Source: Tetrapyrgos nigripes
Taxonomy: Eukaryota > Basidiomycota > Agaricomycetes > Agaricales > Campanellaceae
Direction: 5' to 3'
Length of the DNA stretch: 64,000 nt
NCBI GenBank assembly: GCA_013368315.1
Contig: JAACJM010000310.1
Coordinates: 24,250 to 88,249, forward strand
The notes beneath the pieces are model-generated. The model did not search any database and was not told where the DNA came from. It worked only from the letters and a program-made list of their open reading frames with translations. A program made the translations under genes and the position numbers. Of this stretch, positions 1-11,414 are shown in pieces (the first letter of the stretch is position 1; every line of letters starts with the position of its first letter).

Positions 1-72
1 CTATCAAATTTCGCGAAATTTAGCGAAAAAAAGCTTCAGTCATGGCTCACACAGAAGTTTTCGTGGTCCAAA

Positions 73-114
73 AATTCACGAGGGCATGTCACGGTCACGA
101 TGCCCTCGCGAATT
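73..114. repeat. Imperfect hairpin at left edge
   Basis: Two 15-nt arms (73-87 and 100-114) pair with one mismatch around a 12-nt loop made of two GTCACG units. It lies just outside the duplicated block, whose homology to the right unit starts near 125. It may be the end of a transposon cut by the window edge; no family is assigned. Confidence 0.45.
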
Positions 115-124
115 GAACGAAATG

Positions 125-1863
125 TACCATGTTTGGACGCATAGCGGACTTGTTTTCAAAGGCAGGTCCCATCATTTATAGAAGTCAACCTATTTCAAAA
201 AAGTCCACTACTGTCACGCCAATGAGTCCGACGCCTTCAACGACAAGAGGAACTTGAGAGGAACATCGCGCTCGCGCTTGACCTAGCTTCATCAAGAGTA
301 AGTGTTTGGGTTAGATAAGCAGCGTCATCGTCATTTTGTCCTAGGCCTCCGAGTCTTTCGTTTTGCTTTCGTCCTTCTTCTCCAAGTCTCTCTCTCATAT
401 CCTTGTTCAAAAAGCCTGTCCTATTCCAATTGCCCCTTTCATACTAAGGCCACCTTTCAAGATTATCGCAACGCTTCTCAATTCTGTCTAGTTGATAACT
501 CGGAGGACGTTTCAAAATCAACCTCATTTTTCCAAAGTTGTCCAAGCGTTTTCTCAGTCTGGCGCTGGCTTCAACACTCGGTGTCAAGACATGCTATGTC
601 AGTTGGCCCTTTGAGCCATGTTGAGACACGTTCGTCAACGATTATGATCGTTGGTGAGTATTTCAAGGGTTTCAACTTCAACGCCGTTTTCGCAAGCGCT
701 TTGTAGGGCTGTGTCTATTTCTCCTCTCGAATGTGGTTATTTTTCGGGGTCCGCATCGATATTGATGTCAACATACGCATACTCCGGTCTGAGCGTGCAT
801 CCTATAACCAGCTATGGTAAGCCAAAGACCCACTGTCAAGACTTCCTACCGAGTTTGACCTCGAATATTCATAAATCTTATGATTAGGATGCGTGTGGAA
901 CTCTGCTGATGGTCGACTCGTCGTGGACCTTCCGGGCTTGTGCACGGCCATTTTATCATGGGCCAGGACATTTCTTCAAGAGAGGACGACGATATTACAT
1001 ATATCCGGAGCAGCCGTTGGGTAGAAACCTATCAAGTCACGAGAAATTGGGATGTCGGGATCTAGAATGTTGAGGATTCGTGGTCGGTAATGCCAGGAAT
1101 GCAGGTGGACAATTTTTGGACGAGGTTAGGATAAGGCGGACAGTTGGAGATTGGTTGGACGCGCGACGTTGAGAACAGACAGATCGTGAGTTTGCTTTCA
1201 TCTTATCATGCCGTATGTAGCTAATCTGAATCATTTTTCTAGTGCAGTGCGCATTACCCTTGGTGGCGCCGAATCCATCAGGAAACTGTCCAAAAAGGTT
1301 GCGCATGGTTGTAGGCGGTTGTACAACCGATACAACCCCGAAACTTCACAGCCCTACAACATTCCCACAACCTAATATTTTGAGGAACATTATAGAAGTC
1401 CTTTCGACAAAATTTTGTATGTATTCGCTCTAGTGCAACAATATCTTTGTATTTCATTATCCTAACGTACAAATCTACCCTAAAAGTGCCAAGGAACGAA
1501 AGATACAGAGGTGCCAAAAGTCGAGGAGTCCTGTCGGCAACCAAAAAACCCACGGTAACCCCTCAATGAAATCGGGCCATTTCCTGATGTCGTTTATGTA
1601 TTGTCATACTTGAAGTTGAAATATACTCGTGGGCCAATGCTTAATTTCATTGTTTGCTTGTATCCTCAAGCGACTATTTTTACACTTCGTCTGAGTTCTC
1701 GCGTCGGCCGCTTGCTCACTATTCTTGTCCCTTCTGGGAGGCGTCCAATGGAAGCGCTGGCCAAATTAGGAACATTATGCTTGACATTCGGCATGATGCG
1801 TGTTGATCAAACGAGCTTCTCGTTCTAGTCAATACAAACATTCCCTTGCCCACTACCATCACC
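125..1863 (+). repeat. Duplicated 5' flank of DUF6535-ankyrin gene, left copy
   Basis: This stretch matches 48592-49846 in order and orientation, with indels. Examples are the shared segments beginning at 125 and 48592 (TACCATGTTTGGA) and the text just before each start codon (AACATTCCCTTG). The left copy is longer; its extra sequence lies mainly around 1270-1600. No convincing gene is seen; the short open frames here are not conserved between copies. It probably contains the promoter and 5' UTR of the downstream gene. Confidence 0.7.
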
Positions 1864-4800
1864 ATGAGTAAGTCAGCATCGCCGACCGACACCTCATCCC
1901 CTCCTCACCTCGCAATATCCCAAAGAACTCCAATTCCTCCGAACATTCCTTCAGTTGTACAGAGCAGTATGGAGGATACACATACCCTGGCAGGGATGAG
2001 ACGGGGTCAGCCCACTGGAAACAGCTTTGATGAAGCAGCAGACAGTGGAAATGGGGGTCAGGGAATTCGTGATGGTGAATCTGTCGCTAGATGCTAACAG
2101 TTGGTCAACGGTACTGATTGTCACACCTGGAAGTCGACTCGTCTCACTCTGTTCCCACCGACGCTGCCAACGTCCCGAAGAAGCTAGAGTCCGCCGCTGG
2201 TTTTGATGAAGAGATAGACCCGGCCATTGCACTGTCGGGTCAGCCTGGTACAAGCGACAACAGTTTTCAGCGTTCCTTGAAACATACTCGTACTGAGGTA
2301 GACGCCGGTGGCACTTCCAGTGGTATGCTTTGTCTTTCTCTAGTGGACGTATACCTGCATACTAACCATCCTTCCAGTCAGTCGTAACTCAATCAAATTG
2401 CAGTCTTTCTTTGTGGCGAACAAATGTATGTAATGTCCTCGACTCTTTCTTTTGTATCCATGACCATTGTATGTAGCCAATGAGAGGCTTTTGTGGTGCA
2501 AATCAGATAGGTGTCAGAGCCAAGGTTAGTAACACGCACTCTCATGATGTTCGTTCTTTACTAACTTGGCATCATCAATCAGGCAGCGGTGACCGGATGA
2601 CGAACGCGTCTCATCAAGATGACAGTCAGAAACCAGACCATATCTATGTGGACAGTGAGTAATGCTAGCCTTCTGTTGAGGAAAGCTTAGCTGACAACAA
2701 TAATTCCAGACACCATTGGTGGGATTGGTCATGATCTGTCCACCTCTCCAGTACATGAGTCAAACAGAGGTGAGATTTGATGCTATTCTCTCTTTTACAA
2801 GTTGTTGCTGACAGCTGACAGCTTGGGCAGAATATAAGAGTGGGACAGATGATTTGTATCAGAACACCCCTCCCCTGCAAAACATGAAAAGCCCAAAGTC
2901 ATCTGGTTATGGGGGTACAGGAAACCAACCACACCCAACTTGCCAACCTACAGCCTTGAACCAATTTATGATGCAATCAGAACCTCAGGCATCATCATAC
3001 AGTGGTGAGTCATTCCTGATAGGGCTATGAGTGCTGGACTAATCAACTTTCTCTCAGACAACAGGAACTATGACTACACTAAAAAGTATCCTGCAGACAA
3101 GTTTGGTAAAGAGGTTGGCAAAAAGGCTCGGGTCTGGAAGGTTTACTTGGATGAGGCCGAGGAATTTGACAAGGAAATGTTGACTGGGTTCAGAGATACA
3201 CTTGATGCTCTACTGGTGTTTGTGAGTGCCATTGCATCTCTAGAGAATGCACCATTGACTCATGTACTAGGCAGCACTCTTTTCTGCTGTTGTAACATCC
3301 TTCATAATCTCTGCTGTTGAATCTCTCCAACCAAATTACAGTCAGATCACAGCTATGCTCCTGGTTGAGCAAAACCAGCTTCTTCGTGCTGCTGGGAATA
3401 CCACTGCTATTGACAATGTGCAAACTGCATCTGTCAACCTGGACAGCACTGATGTGAGCACCACTGATCTATGGATCAATGGTCTCTTCTTCAGCAGTTT
3501 GTCATTGTCATTGGCTACAGCTCTCCTCTCTGTGCTTGTCAAGCAATGGCTTCAAGCATATTCCTCCTCCCTACCCACTGGTAATGCTCGTGAGCATGCC
3601 AAGATACGCCAATTTCGATACTCTGGACTCACAGATTGGAAAGTCCCACAAATCATTGGAACTCTTCCAATCATCCTTCATGCTTCCCTTGGTCTATTCA
3701 TGGCAGGCTTCTCATTGTATGTTTCAGAGCTTTGGCCCTCACTGTGCTGGATAGTCATCTCTGTCACTGCTGTCTCCTTCCTGGTGTATCTGGGGAGTAT
3801 TGTCATTCCAGTCATTGTCACTATTCAATGTCCATACAGAATCCCACTACTTTTTGTCCCTCTCAATTTCATTTTCTTTCCTCTCCAAATTGGCAAATAC
3901 CTTTGGATCAGATACTGTTGGGGGCAATGGTGGTTAGAGTGGCCCTCTCTTTCTAGTAATTCCATACAAGCTGCAGAAGCCACATTTCTGAAGCCCAATG
4001 GTCCTCATATTCTACATGATCAATGGAACATATCCCTTCCCCATAACCCATATACTAGTCATCACTCTATCCTGGCTGACTGCATCAAATGGCTACAATC
4101 CCTGCAATCAAATGATTCAATGCAGGACATTGTAGGTCAGGCTCTGCATGGAATTGTTCAGGAGCACATCATTAGAGGGGACAATGGGAAGCTGCGATAT
4201 TTTCTTCCAGCTCTGAAGTGCTACATGGACAACCTTGACTTGAAATTGATTCTGAGCTGGATATTGAGCACACCTCGAATTGGAGATGAAGAGTATAAAT
4301 CTAAACTCTGTACATCTCTGTGCACAGAGTGGGAAAAGGCTCGAGCAAAGTTTCGTGGCTTTCCTCGAATGGAATTGAAGGGTCATCTGATAGATGAAGC
4401 TTTTCGTAGAAATTTGCATCATGTAAAATCCCTGATTGCAATGGGGGCAGATGTTAATGCTCAGGGAGGGTACTATGGGGTTGCATTGCATCCAGCAGCA
4501 GCTGGGGGACACCTGGAGATTGTCAGATATCTTGTGGAGAACAGAGCAGATGCTAAAGCTGAGGAAGGGTACTATGGATTTGCATTGCAGGCAGCAGCAA
4601 CTGAGGGACACCTGGAGATTGTCAGATGTCTTGTGGAGAAAGGAGCAGATGTTAATGCTGGGGGCAGGAACTTTGGGTTTGCATTGCAGACAGCAGCAGC
4701 TAAGGGACACCTGGAGATTGTCAGATATCTTGTGGAGAAAGGAGCAGATGTTAATGCTGAGGGAGGGCACTATGGGTTTGCATTGCAGACAGCAGCAGTT

Positions 4801-5058
4801 TATAGACACCTGGAGATTGTCAGATATCTTGTGGAGAAAGGAGCAGATGTTAATGCTGAGGGAGGGCGCTTTGGGTTTGCATTGCAGGCAGCAGCAGCTA
4901 TTGGACACCTGGAGATTGTCAGATATCTTGTGGAGGAGAAAGGAGTAGATGTTAATGCTCAGGGAGGGGAATGTGGATCTGCTCTCAACGCAGCATATGC
5001 TTACGGTCATAGTGAGATTGCTGCATATCTGGAAACTCAAGTAGTTACCTGTAAGTAG
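1864..5058 (+). CDS. DUF6535 and ankyrin-repeat membrane protein, copy A (9 exons)
   Basis: Nine exons join in frame to about 917 codons: 1864-2074, 2134-2322, 2378-2425, 2477-2524, 2583-2654, 2710-2769, 2831-3004, 3058-3221 and 3271-5058. All introns are GT-AG and about 49-60 nt long. Exons 1-7 encode a Ser/Thr/Pro/Gln-rich, probably disordered head. DUF6535 follows (about residues 270-510: a W-K-V-Y motif, an F-S-A-V-V-T-S segment, and hydrophobic stretches near 390-417, 446-477 and 479-510). The tail (about 690-910) holds ankyrin repeats of the GHLEIVRYLVEKGADVNA type. Known for the family: DUF6535 proteins are numerous in Agaricomycetes and of unknown function. Inference: a membrane-anchored protein with a cytosolic ankyrin tail. 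The ATG at 1864 was chosen because copy B conserves it (49847). The last exon is uninterrupted, unlike copy B. Confidence 0.82.
4428..5040 (+). repeat. 99-bp in-frame tandem repeats encoding ankyrin units
   Basis: The segment GGACACCTGGAGATTGTCAG recurs about every 99 bp, near 4506, 4605, 4704, 4803 and 4902. Each unit encodes one 33-residue ankyrin repeat. The units are nearly identical in DNA as well as in protein, which suggests recent tandem duplication or gene conversion. The outer units are more diverged. Confidence 0.85.
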
Positions 5059-5612
5059 ATGTTTAATAATATTAAGGGCCCTGGCAGGGTCCAGACAGGG
5101 TTGCTTTTAGGATTATGTATGTGTAAAGGACGGCCTAGGAAATAAAGATCAAGAGAGTAATGCACGAACAGCAATCATGTCACCTCGCAGACACATGATA
5201 CTATCACTACAGGTCTGTCACCTTCAACAACTACACGTAACTTGTGTTGTGTATTAGACCAAGACAGATGTGTATGCTAAATGTAATTTTGAAAAAAATC
5301 TAATTAACCTCCTTCCCAACACCATCCCATCCCCCAAACACTCCAAGCCCACTCTCCACCACCTGCTCATGCCCCTCCTTCCTTGTCTCCTCCACTGTCC
5401 AATGCTCATACCCCAAACTAACCCTCTTCCAATCAACCACACTCCAAAACTCTTTAATCCAAGCCTCCTTGCTCCATACACCATAACCAGCACTTGTCCA
5501 TGTGTGTTTGTGGACAGAGAGACAGAAGAGGGGGTAGAGGGTTTCACCAATGTTGAGACTGGAGGAGAGGCCTAGGGTGTTATTGCTGCTGGGAGGAGAG
5601 GGGTTTTTGGAC

Positions 5613-6152
5613 CAAGGGGTACCCACTTTCTTACTGCCGGACATCACCTTCATTTTTGGTCATAAGGCCTGACCCCCTCCCCTCCCTCCCCCCTCTCCTT
5701 CCTTTTATGGAAGGTAGTATGTAAGCAAAAGTTACATAAGCTTACCTCATCTCCCCAACCCCATCATCAACGCTCTTTTGACTCATATTTTACTGCACTA
5801 AAAGTGTGTATACATGCTCTTTTTGTCCCTATTTAGATTGTACATATGCTGACCTGCATTTTTCTTACACTTACTGCCATGATGTCATGCAGTACAAGTC
5901 ATATGGTTGCAAGGGAACGGTCCAGCCTCCTTCTAGATTTGGTTTCTCAGCTAACAGAATGAGCCTAGATGCTGTTTTTGTCTTCATTTTATGCTTTTAG
6001 CAAGTCTTGTACTGAATGGAAGGCTCTTACAGGTCATCCAAGTGCTTATTACATAGCATGTCACTTTGGGTCATAAGGACCCCTACACCCCCCCCCTCCC
6101 CCCAAGGTGATGTCAGGTATTAAGGTTGTATTAAGGTTCTGGGTACCCCTTG
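5613..6152. mobile_element. hAT-type MITE, CAAGGGG family
   Basis: The element has perfect 13-bp terminal inverted repeats (CAAGGGGTACCCA) and an exact 8-bp target duplication TTTTGGAC at 5605-5612 and 6153-6160. Paralogs at about 46520 and 53665 carry the site uninterrupted. It is 540 bp long with no coding capacity. An 8-bp duplication is diagnostic of the hAT superfamily. Confidence 0.92.
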
Positions 6153-6308
6153 TTTTGGACATGGTCATAGTGTAATGGTCAGACTGAGATAAAGTCTTTT
6201 GATATCTTGGTGTTAAAGCAGTGTTGTTCAACCCAAGATCCATGTTGAAAGCACTTGCATTTTGGGGAGTGGTTTTGTCAAATAGCAAGGTGGGGATCGT
6301 GTTTTCCT

Positions 6309-6873
6309 TAGGGCTCCTATTGGATTGGATGATCTGGCGCCATCTGAGCAATTGCTGCTTTGGATTCAGATGTGGATGGTGCTTCTCTTCCTCTATCAAC
6401 TGACAGATGGCATCCTACCAATCTGAGGATGATCTGTGAATGGGTTAGGAGCGTGCAAATTCTTCATTGTTGGCAAATTTTGACCAGTCTCAGGCTTTCC
6501 CAAGGTACTGTATAGTAACTCACATCTCATTTTGGTTTTATTTTTTAATCTGCAAAGTGACCTGCGATTTTAATGGTAGTCTACTTAGCATGAGAACATT
6601 CTTCCTTGAAGCACTGAAAGCAACTGAGAGACTCTGTAGTATGTACCCAGTGATTTTCATAATTAAAATAAGTACTCTACTTCAAAGCATAGAATTGAAC
6701 AAAAATACTTGAAAAAAAAGCACAGAACAAGACTCTGAGGCATCATACAGTGGAGGTGCATCAAAGCTGCACTCATCCAGTGATCATCCATCAGATGCGG
6801 ATTGGACTTTTTTAGACCACAATCCGAGCAAATGGCATCCAAATCTGACCCAATCCGATCTGATAGGAGCCTA
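6309..6873. mobile_element. hAT-type MITE, TAGGGCTCCTAT ends
   Basis: The left end reads TAGGGCTCCTATTGGATTGG and the right end, reversed, TAGGCTCCTATCAGATCGG, an imperfect inverted repeat. An 8-bp target duplication GTTTTCCT flanks it at 6301-6308 and 6874-6881. The paralogs at about 46670 and 53820 lack the insertion. Short open frames inside it are not genes. Confidence 0.88.
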
Positions 6874-7153
6874 GTTTTCCTCAGCCAAGGATGGGGTTGA
6901 AGTGTGTATGAAATGAGGGTGAAGAAGGTGGAGGGGATGATTTGAGGGGTTGTTAGATGCAGAGATGCCAGAGGCAGGAGAAGAAGGTGATTTTGGTGTC
7001 AGTGCAGGTGTAGGCAACATGTTTGCTTCACTTTTGCCTTCATAATCCTCATTTTCCCCTTCATACCATTCAATCTTCTCCCCAGTAATCATCTCAGCCA
7101 ACTCCTCTGTCCACTCCACTCCCCATCAACAACTCTTTTGGATGCGCCAAAAG

Positions 7154-7915
7154 TGTCAGAAATCCTTGCCTCAGCCACCTTTGGCACATGCTGTACCCAT
7201 ACACTCCTTCATATTTCCATATCTGTCACTCTTACATTATTCACTGCCTAAGCCCAGAAACCTTCAGAGGGTTTTTTGATTATACCTATGTGCGTCCCCA
7301 CCCTATTCTATTTCCGTTTCATTTATTATGTCAATTATTCATTCTGTTCATTGCTCCACATCTATATTTGTTTATTCTATTCACCATTTGAGACTTGCAA
7401 TCATCTAGTATATTAGTTATAGGAGCACCATAGTTAGTTGTGGAGTCTTGATACAGGAGGTGGTTTCACTACTCGTATATAGGTAGTGTTCTCCTGTACT
7501 CAAGCCTCAGAATTGATCTTGTTGTTGTTTCCTCTCATTCTTCTTTGCTTGTTCCACATTGTGAATTGAGGGAGACATGCACTACACTTGTGCGTGGTGA
7601 ATCTAGTCGGACGACTCTCTCAGGAGTCATGGTTGTCTCGTATCCTTTATAGGGATTTTTGTTCTACATTCACCATCCATCGTTGTTCTCCTTGGTCTAG
7701 TTCTTTGCTGTCATCTTGGTTGCTGTACAGGCATGTAGATTGATCCACCAGCAGCTCAGATCTTTGGTCTCATAGACTTAGGGTCAGTGGGTGAGTAGTG
7801 TCACTCCCTCTCGCTGAAGCCACCCCTAGCTTCCAGACTCCTCCTGGGGCATTCTTGCCTCATCAATGAGCCCATTCAGCATTGAGAGGTTAGCCTGGCT
7901 TGAGGGTTCGTGACA
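7154..7915. mobile_element. Solo LTR (762 bp) inside mS42-like copy 1
   Basis: It starts TGTCAG and ends GTGACA, so the termini are a perfect TGTCA/TGACA inverted repeat. The 5-bp target duplication AAAAG is at 7149-7153 and 7916-7920. The empty site in copy 3 (about 54176-54186) carries CCAAAAG once. No internal retrotransposon sequence remains, so it formed by LTR-LTR recombination. The family was not matched to other LTRs in the window. Confidence 0.92.
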
Positions 7916-8499
7916 AAAAGTGTCCCTGGCCCAAATGTCAGTATGACAGCTGTGTTTCCAGCAGTGTCAGTGATGAACCAGATGTGGCTGTTGGTAAACA
8001 TGCCCATGGCAGCTGCAGAAAAGGCAGACTTGAGTTGGGCAAGGGAGCTGTGTTGTAAGTGGATTTGGGTGAGGAGGTTGGGGTAAATGAGGTGTTGGTG
8101 GGGGCAGGTGTTTGGGGAAGGGGGGGAGAGCTGTGAAAGGACAAAGTAGTAGTTGAGGGAATGTAGTTGAAGGTGAGGACTGTTTGGAGGCAGTCCAGAT
8201 GATGGTGTCAACAATAGAGAGGCCTTTTAGTTTGGTGTCTAGAGAAACTGTTAGTAGAATTGTTCAGATAACAGTAAAAGATGTATGACTTCTTCATTCA
8301 GCCTCTGCAAAAAACCCTGCTGGTAGTCCACTGTGATGACCTTGTATGCAGGAGGTGGCAAAAAGTTGGCCAAGCCTTGGTCAACATGTGTGTGCAGTGG
8401 GGGAATGTCATAGAGAGCATGTCTGCCAATCAAGCTGCTTTTATAAGAGCATCTTGAAAAACAACAATGATGTGTCCACTTGAATTTCATCATCAACAT

Positions 8500-8975
8500 C
8501 TGTCCTCAGTATCAACTGCACAACAGTATAGGTATACATGATGAGCACTTCAGCAACTGATGTAAGCTGTCTTTACTGTCTCCCTCTCTCCTACTACTTT
8601 GATAAATAGCAGTCCCTGGCTACCTCCACACATCTACAATACATTGGAGGTAATCTATGTGCTACATCTTGTCTTCTCTCTCCAGGCCCAGATTCTACGC
8701 TAGCTTTTGGCAGTTACCAACCTATCACCTATCACCACCAGACTCCAAAGACAACGAAGAGATCACTACTTTGCAAACATCTTCCAACAAGAGGACTTCA
8801 AATACAGTACTGTGGAGAGGTTGAAACAGTCAAAAGGTATCTTTCATCTAGCAATTATCTTTACCCAGGAACTCTACCAGCCAATAAACAAGCCCTTATG
8901 GTGATGGACATCTTCCTCATCTCTTGATGTCTACTTTCCCCAATGGATGCTGACTTTTGTGCATAGTTTATCAAA
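8500..8975. other. Gap upstream of mS42-like copy 1
   Basis: Bases 8459-8560 still match the right unit (about 54985-55080). Beyond this the homology stops. A 65-codon frame at 8707-8904 has no recognisable domain. I see no reliable gene here. Confidence 0.35.
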
Positions 8976-9887
8976 GTGATTCACATGCAAGGAACACCTG
9001 GTTTCCATGCCCTTGCCCATTATGACAAAGTAGAGTGGTGTTCTATTCTAACAAATCCAAAAACTAATGATAACTTTTCAGCAAACAGGTCAAAGTCATA
9101 TTGTTTTTGTGTAGTGAATACGAAGCCTGAAATTATGGTGAAGCCTAGTGATCAGGCTGATTCTTGTCCAGGATTCTGTCTGATTTGTACAAGTGGCATC
9201 AGGAAGAGTTGGTATATGTACAAGACAATCACTCAAAAGTCAGTGGAAATGTCACACCTTATCCTACCAAAGATGTACCTTCTGCATCACTAGCAGACAG
9301 TGCAGCTTCTCATCCCCCCAAAAAAACCCTCAATTCCCACAACTATGCTGCCACCAAGTCAAACACAGTCTGCCCAGGGACTGAGAGAGACCACAAAGCA
9401 AAGCATGAATCGTTCTGACAAGGAGTCTCAAAGTCAGAATGTTTTGGTTGCCTCTTCATCTTGGCCTCGTTCCCCTTCACTGCAGACTCATCCTGACACA
9501 TGCAATCACAGTGTAAACAGTCATGCAAGCAGTGGCTCTGATCATATGACTGACAAGCGTGAATCTTGGAATGATTCTTGTGATGCACTGATTCACCATG
9601 ACAGTTTGACTTGTACATGCAGTGAGTGTGGTGCCAGAGAACAAGATGACCATGACAAGCACTGTGACTGTCAGGACAGGGAAAGAGATAGGGACAGGGA
9701 CAGAGAGAGGGACAGAGATAGAGATAGAGACCATCATGATGATCGCCATAGAAGAGATGAAACTGATGGGGATTGTGAAAGTAGGAAAGAACAAGAAAGT
9801 GTTGAGATGCCGAGCATGGGGTCGAAGGTGAATGACTCAACCAAAAACTACCTTCCACTCAAGACGAGGTGTATAGTTCAGGGGTAG
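8976..9887 (+). pseudogene. Unidentified frameshifted coding stretch with Asp/Arg repeat tail
   Basis: Two overlapping frames (8976-9160, then 9164-9418 and 9300-9887) read like one broken coding stretch. The last part holds a Cys/His-rich patch (TCTCSECG) followed by a run of alternating Asp and Arg. I do not recognise the protein, and no start or splice sites could be fixed. It could be a host exon group or transposon cargo. Confidence 0.3.
9673..9732 (+). repeat. GACAGG/GAGATA hexamer microsatellite
   Basis: A purine-rich degenerate hexamer run (GACAGG, GACAGA, GAGATA) gives the Asp/Arg alternation on the plus strand and long open frames on the other strand. Confidence 0.8.
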
Positions 9888-11414
9888 GGGGATGCTAAAG
9901 CTCTCACAGTAGATCTAGAGGAACCAAATCTTCAAAGAAGAAGCAAAAGAAGTATAATTGAAGTCAAGATGAGATGGAGTAGCACTTCAACTGGGCAAAG
10001 ACTAGTTCAGATGGGGGATAAAGGGTAAAAGGATATAAAAGGTAAGTGACAGAGAGGATTGGGATGTGGTAGAGGATGGGTAGAAGGATTGTAGACAATG
10101 GAGAAAGGATATGTGGGTGCCCTGTGGTGATACGCCAACAAATACACGGAATGAAACTGGGGATGGACAGAAGTGGATGGTAATACACTGATTGAATAGG
10201 TGCAGCTACCTCTGAAGACAAACTAAGCACAGGACGAAGGTGAAAACAAAACTGGCTCAGAATTGAAGAGGACTTAGTACACCTCTGCAAGGACCACACA
10301 ATACAACAAGTGACTATACGAACACACCTCTGCAAGGACTGCACAATATGACGAGTGGAATGTTTGGTAGGTAAAGACTGAGCACTGAGAAGATGAAGTT
10401 AAGTGGCTCAAGGGGTATGACGCCTCCCACTGAAGATGAACTGTAGACAACTGCTTTCCACAGGAACAATACTCGTATTGCTGTTGCACTGTATCTGTAT
10501 GAAGGCAGTTACAAGTGGTTGTTGTATGATAAGGTAATCAAAGTGTGCTTTTACAGTCAGCCACACAATTAGCTAAGTACTATATAGTAGTTTACTATGG
10601 TCCATCAAGCCTCTGAGTCCATACATGGTTTGTAGGTAATTGTTGAGTGTTAGTAGGAGTCAGGGATTGTAATTACATGTTAAACACATCATCAATTGCA
10701 GTCCAGATGAGATATCTCTTGTCAGAAATCTGGTAAATGAACTGTTTTGTATAGTAACCATATCCAAATGAAGGATAGTAAAGTCCAAGTGTGCTTTGAT
10801 CAGCCTGGCACCAACTGGATTTAGGATAGAACTCTTGAGATGGAACTAAATGAAAGCTTTCATCTGGAAAGACACCTGTTTGTGAGTCATTCTAGTGGAC
10901 CAACTAGATGATTCATAGGTTCGATCACTTATATAGTGAGTTACACTACTTTGATTAGAAGTGCACAAAATAATGGGGTGCATGGCCAGGTGTTTACCTG
11001 CCATATCAGTGGGAACCATGGGCTGTTACAAGGTTCTAGTGGTAATGATAGGACACCCCTTCCTGCCCTGATCCTTCATGGCATTGGAGTGCAGTTGATG
11101 ATGGATTTGAGAAATGGAGAAGAGGTGCCAATGAGGATGTGAGCAATGCATTTCCTTTGTGTGTCTTTGTCATGAAACTCATATTTCTGTCCACTGAACG
11201 AGGTCATACTGCAGACAAGGATAGGTACGACAGACAGGGCAACACTGAGAGGCAGAGAAGAGAGTGAGATGGTGATGGTGATAATAGAGGTTCAGATAAG
11301 GTAGGTTCTAGGTCCAAAACCTCTGTTTCACATCTCACAATCTCATATGCAGCAGTCTGGAGAACAACATCAAGATGTGCAACCCACAGCGTCCTCGGGC
11401 AAATGTCAAGAATG
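9888..11414. other. Non-coding spacer before copia element
   Basis: No gene or clear transposon ends were found. A short imperfect direct repeat containing CACCTCTGCAAGGAC occurs twice, near 10278 and 10324. The ORFs here lack codon or domain signals. Confidence 0.4.

Larger units (their letters stand above)
5254..8499 (-). pseudogene. mS42/Rsm26-like SOD-fold mitoribosomal protein, copy 1, broken by three transposons
   Basis: Read on the minus strand, pieces occur in protein order: N-terminal exon 8499-8251 (NFLPPPAYK, then DYQQGFLQRLNEEV), 8214-7917 (SLAQLKSAFSAAAMGMFTN, then WFITDTAGN and FGPGTL), 7119-6882 (low-complexity linker), 6300-6161, and 5600-5254 (LYPLFCLSVHKH, then WIKEFWSVVDW). 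The last two motifs match the Fe/Mn-SOD C-terminal region (family pattern DxWEHAYY, then FWxxVxWxxV), with metal-site residues altered. That is the known state of the fungal mitoribosomal small-subunit proteins Rsm26 and Mrp1 (mS42/mS43). The gene is split by MITEs at 5613-6152 and 6309-6873 and by a solo LTR at 7154-7915. Many CpGs seen in copy 3 read TpG or CpA here. It is convergent with the ankyrin gene. Confidence 0.78.

Noticed and set aside
1..124. Helitron 3' end
   Set aside because: A hairpin is present but the CTRR terminus and AT insertion site expected for Helitrons are not seen.
4117..5040. 307-codon minus-strand ORF
   Set aside because: Antisense shadow of the ankyrin repeats; its periodic Cys/Ser/Leu pattern follows from the 99-bp units. 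The same applies to 52184-52837.
9343..9858. 171-codon minus-strand ORF with Cys/His/Pro periodicity
   Set aside because: Antisense of the GACAGG-type microsatellite region.
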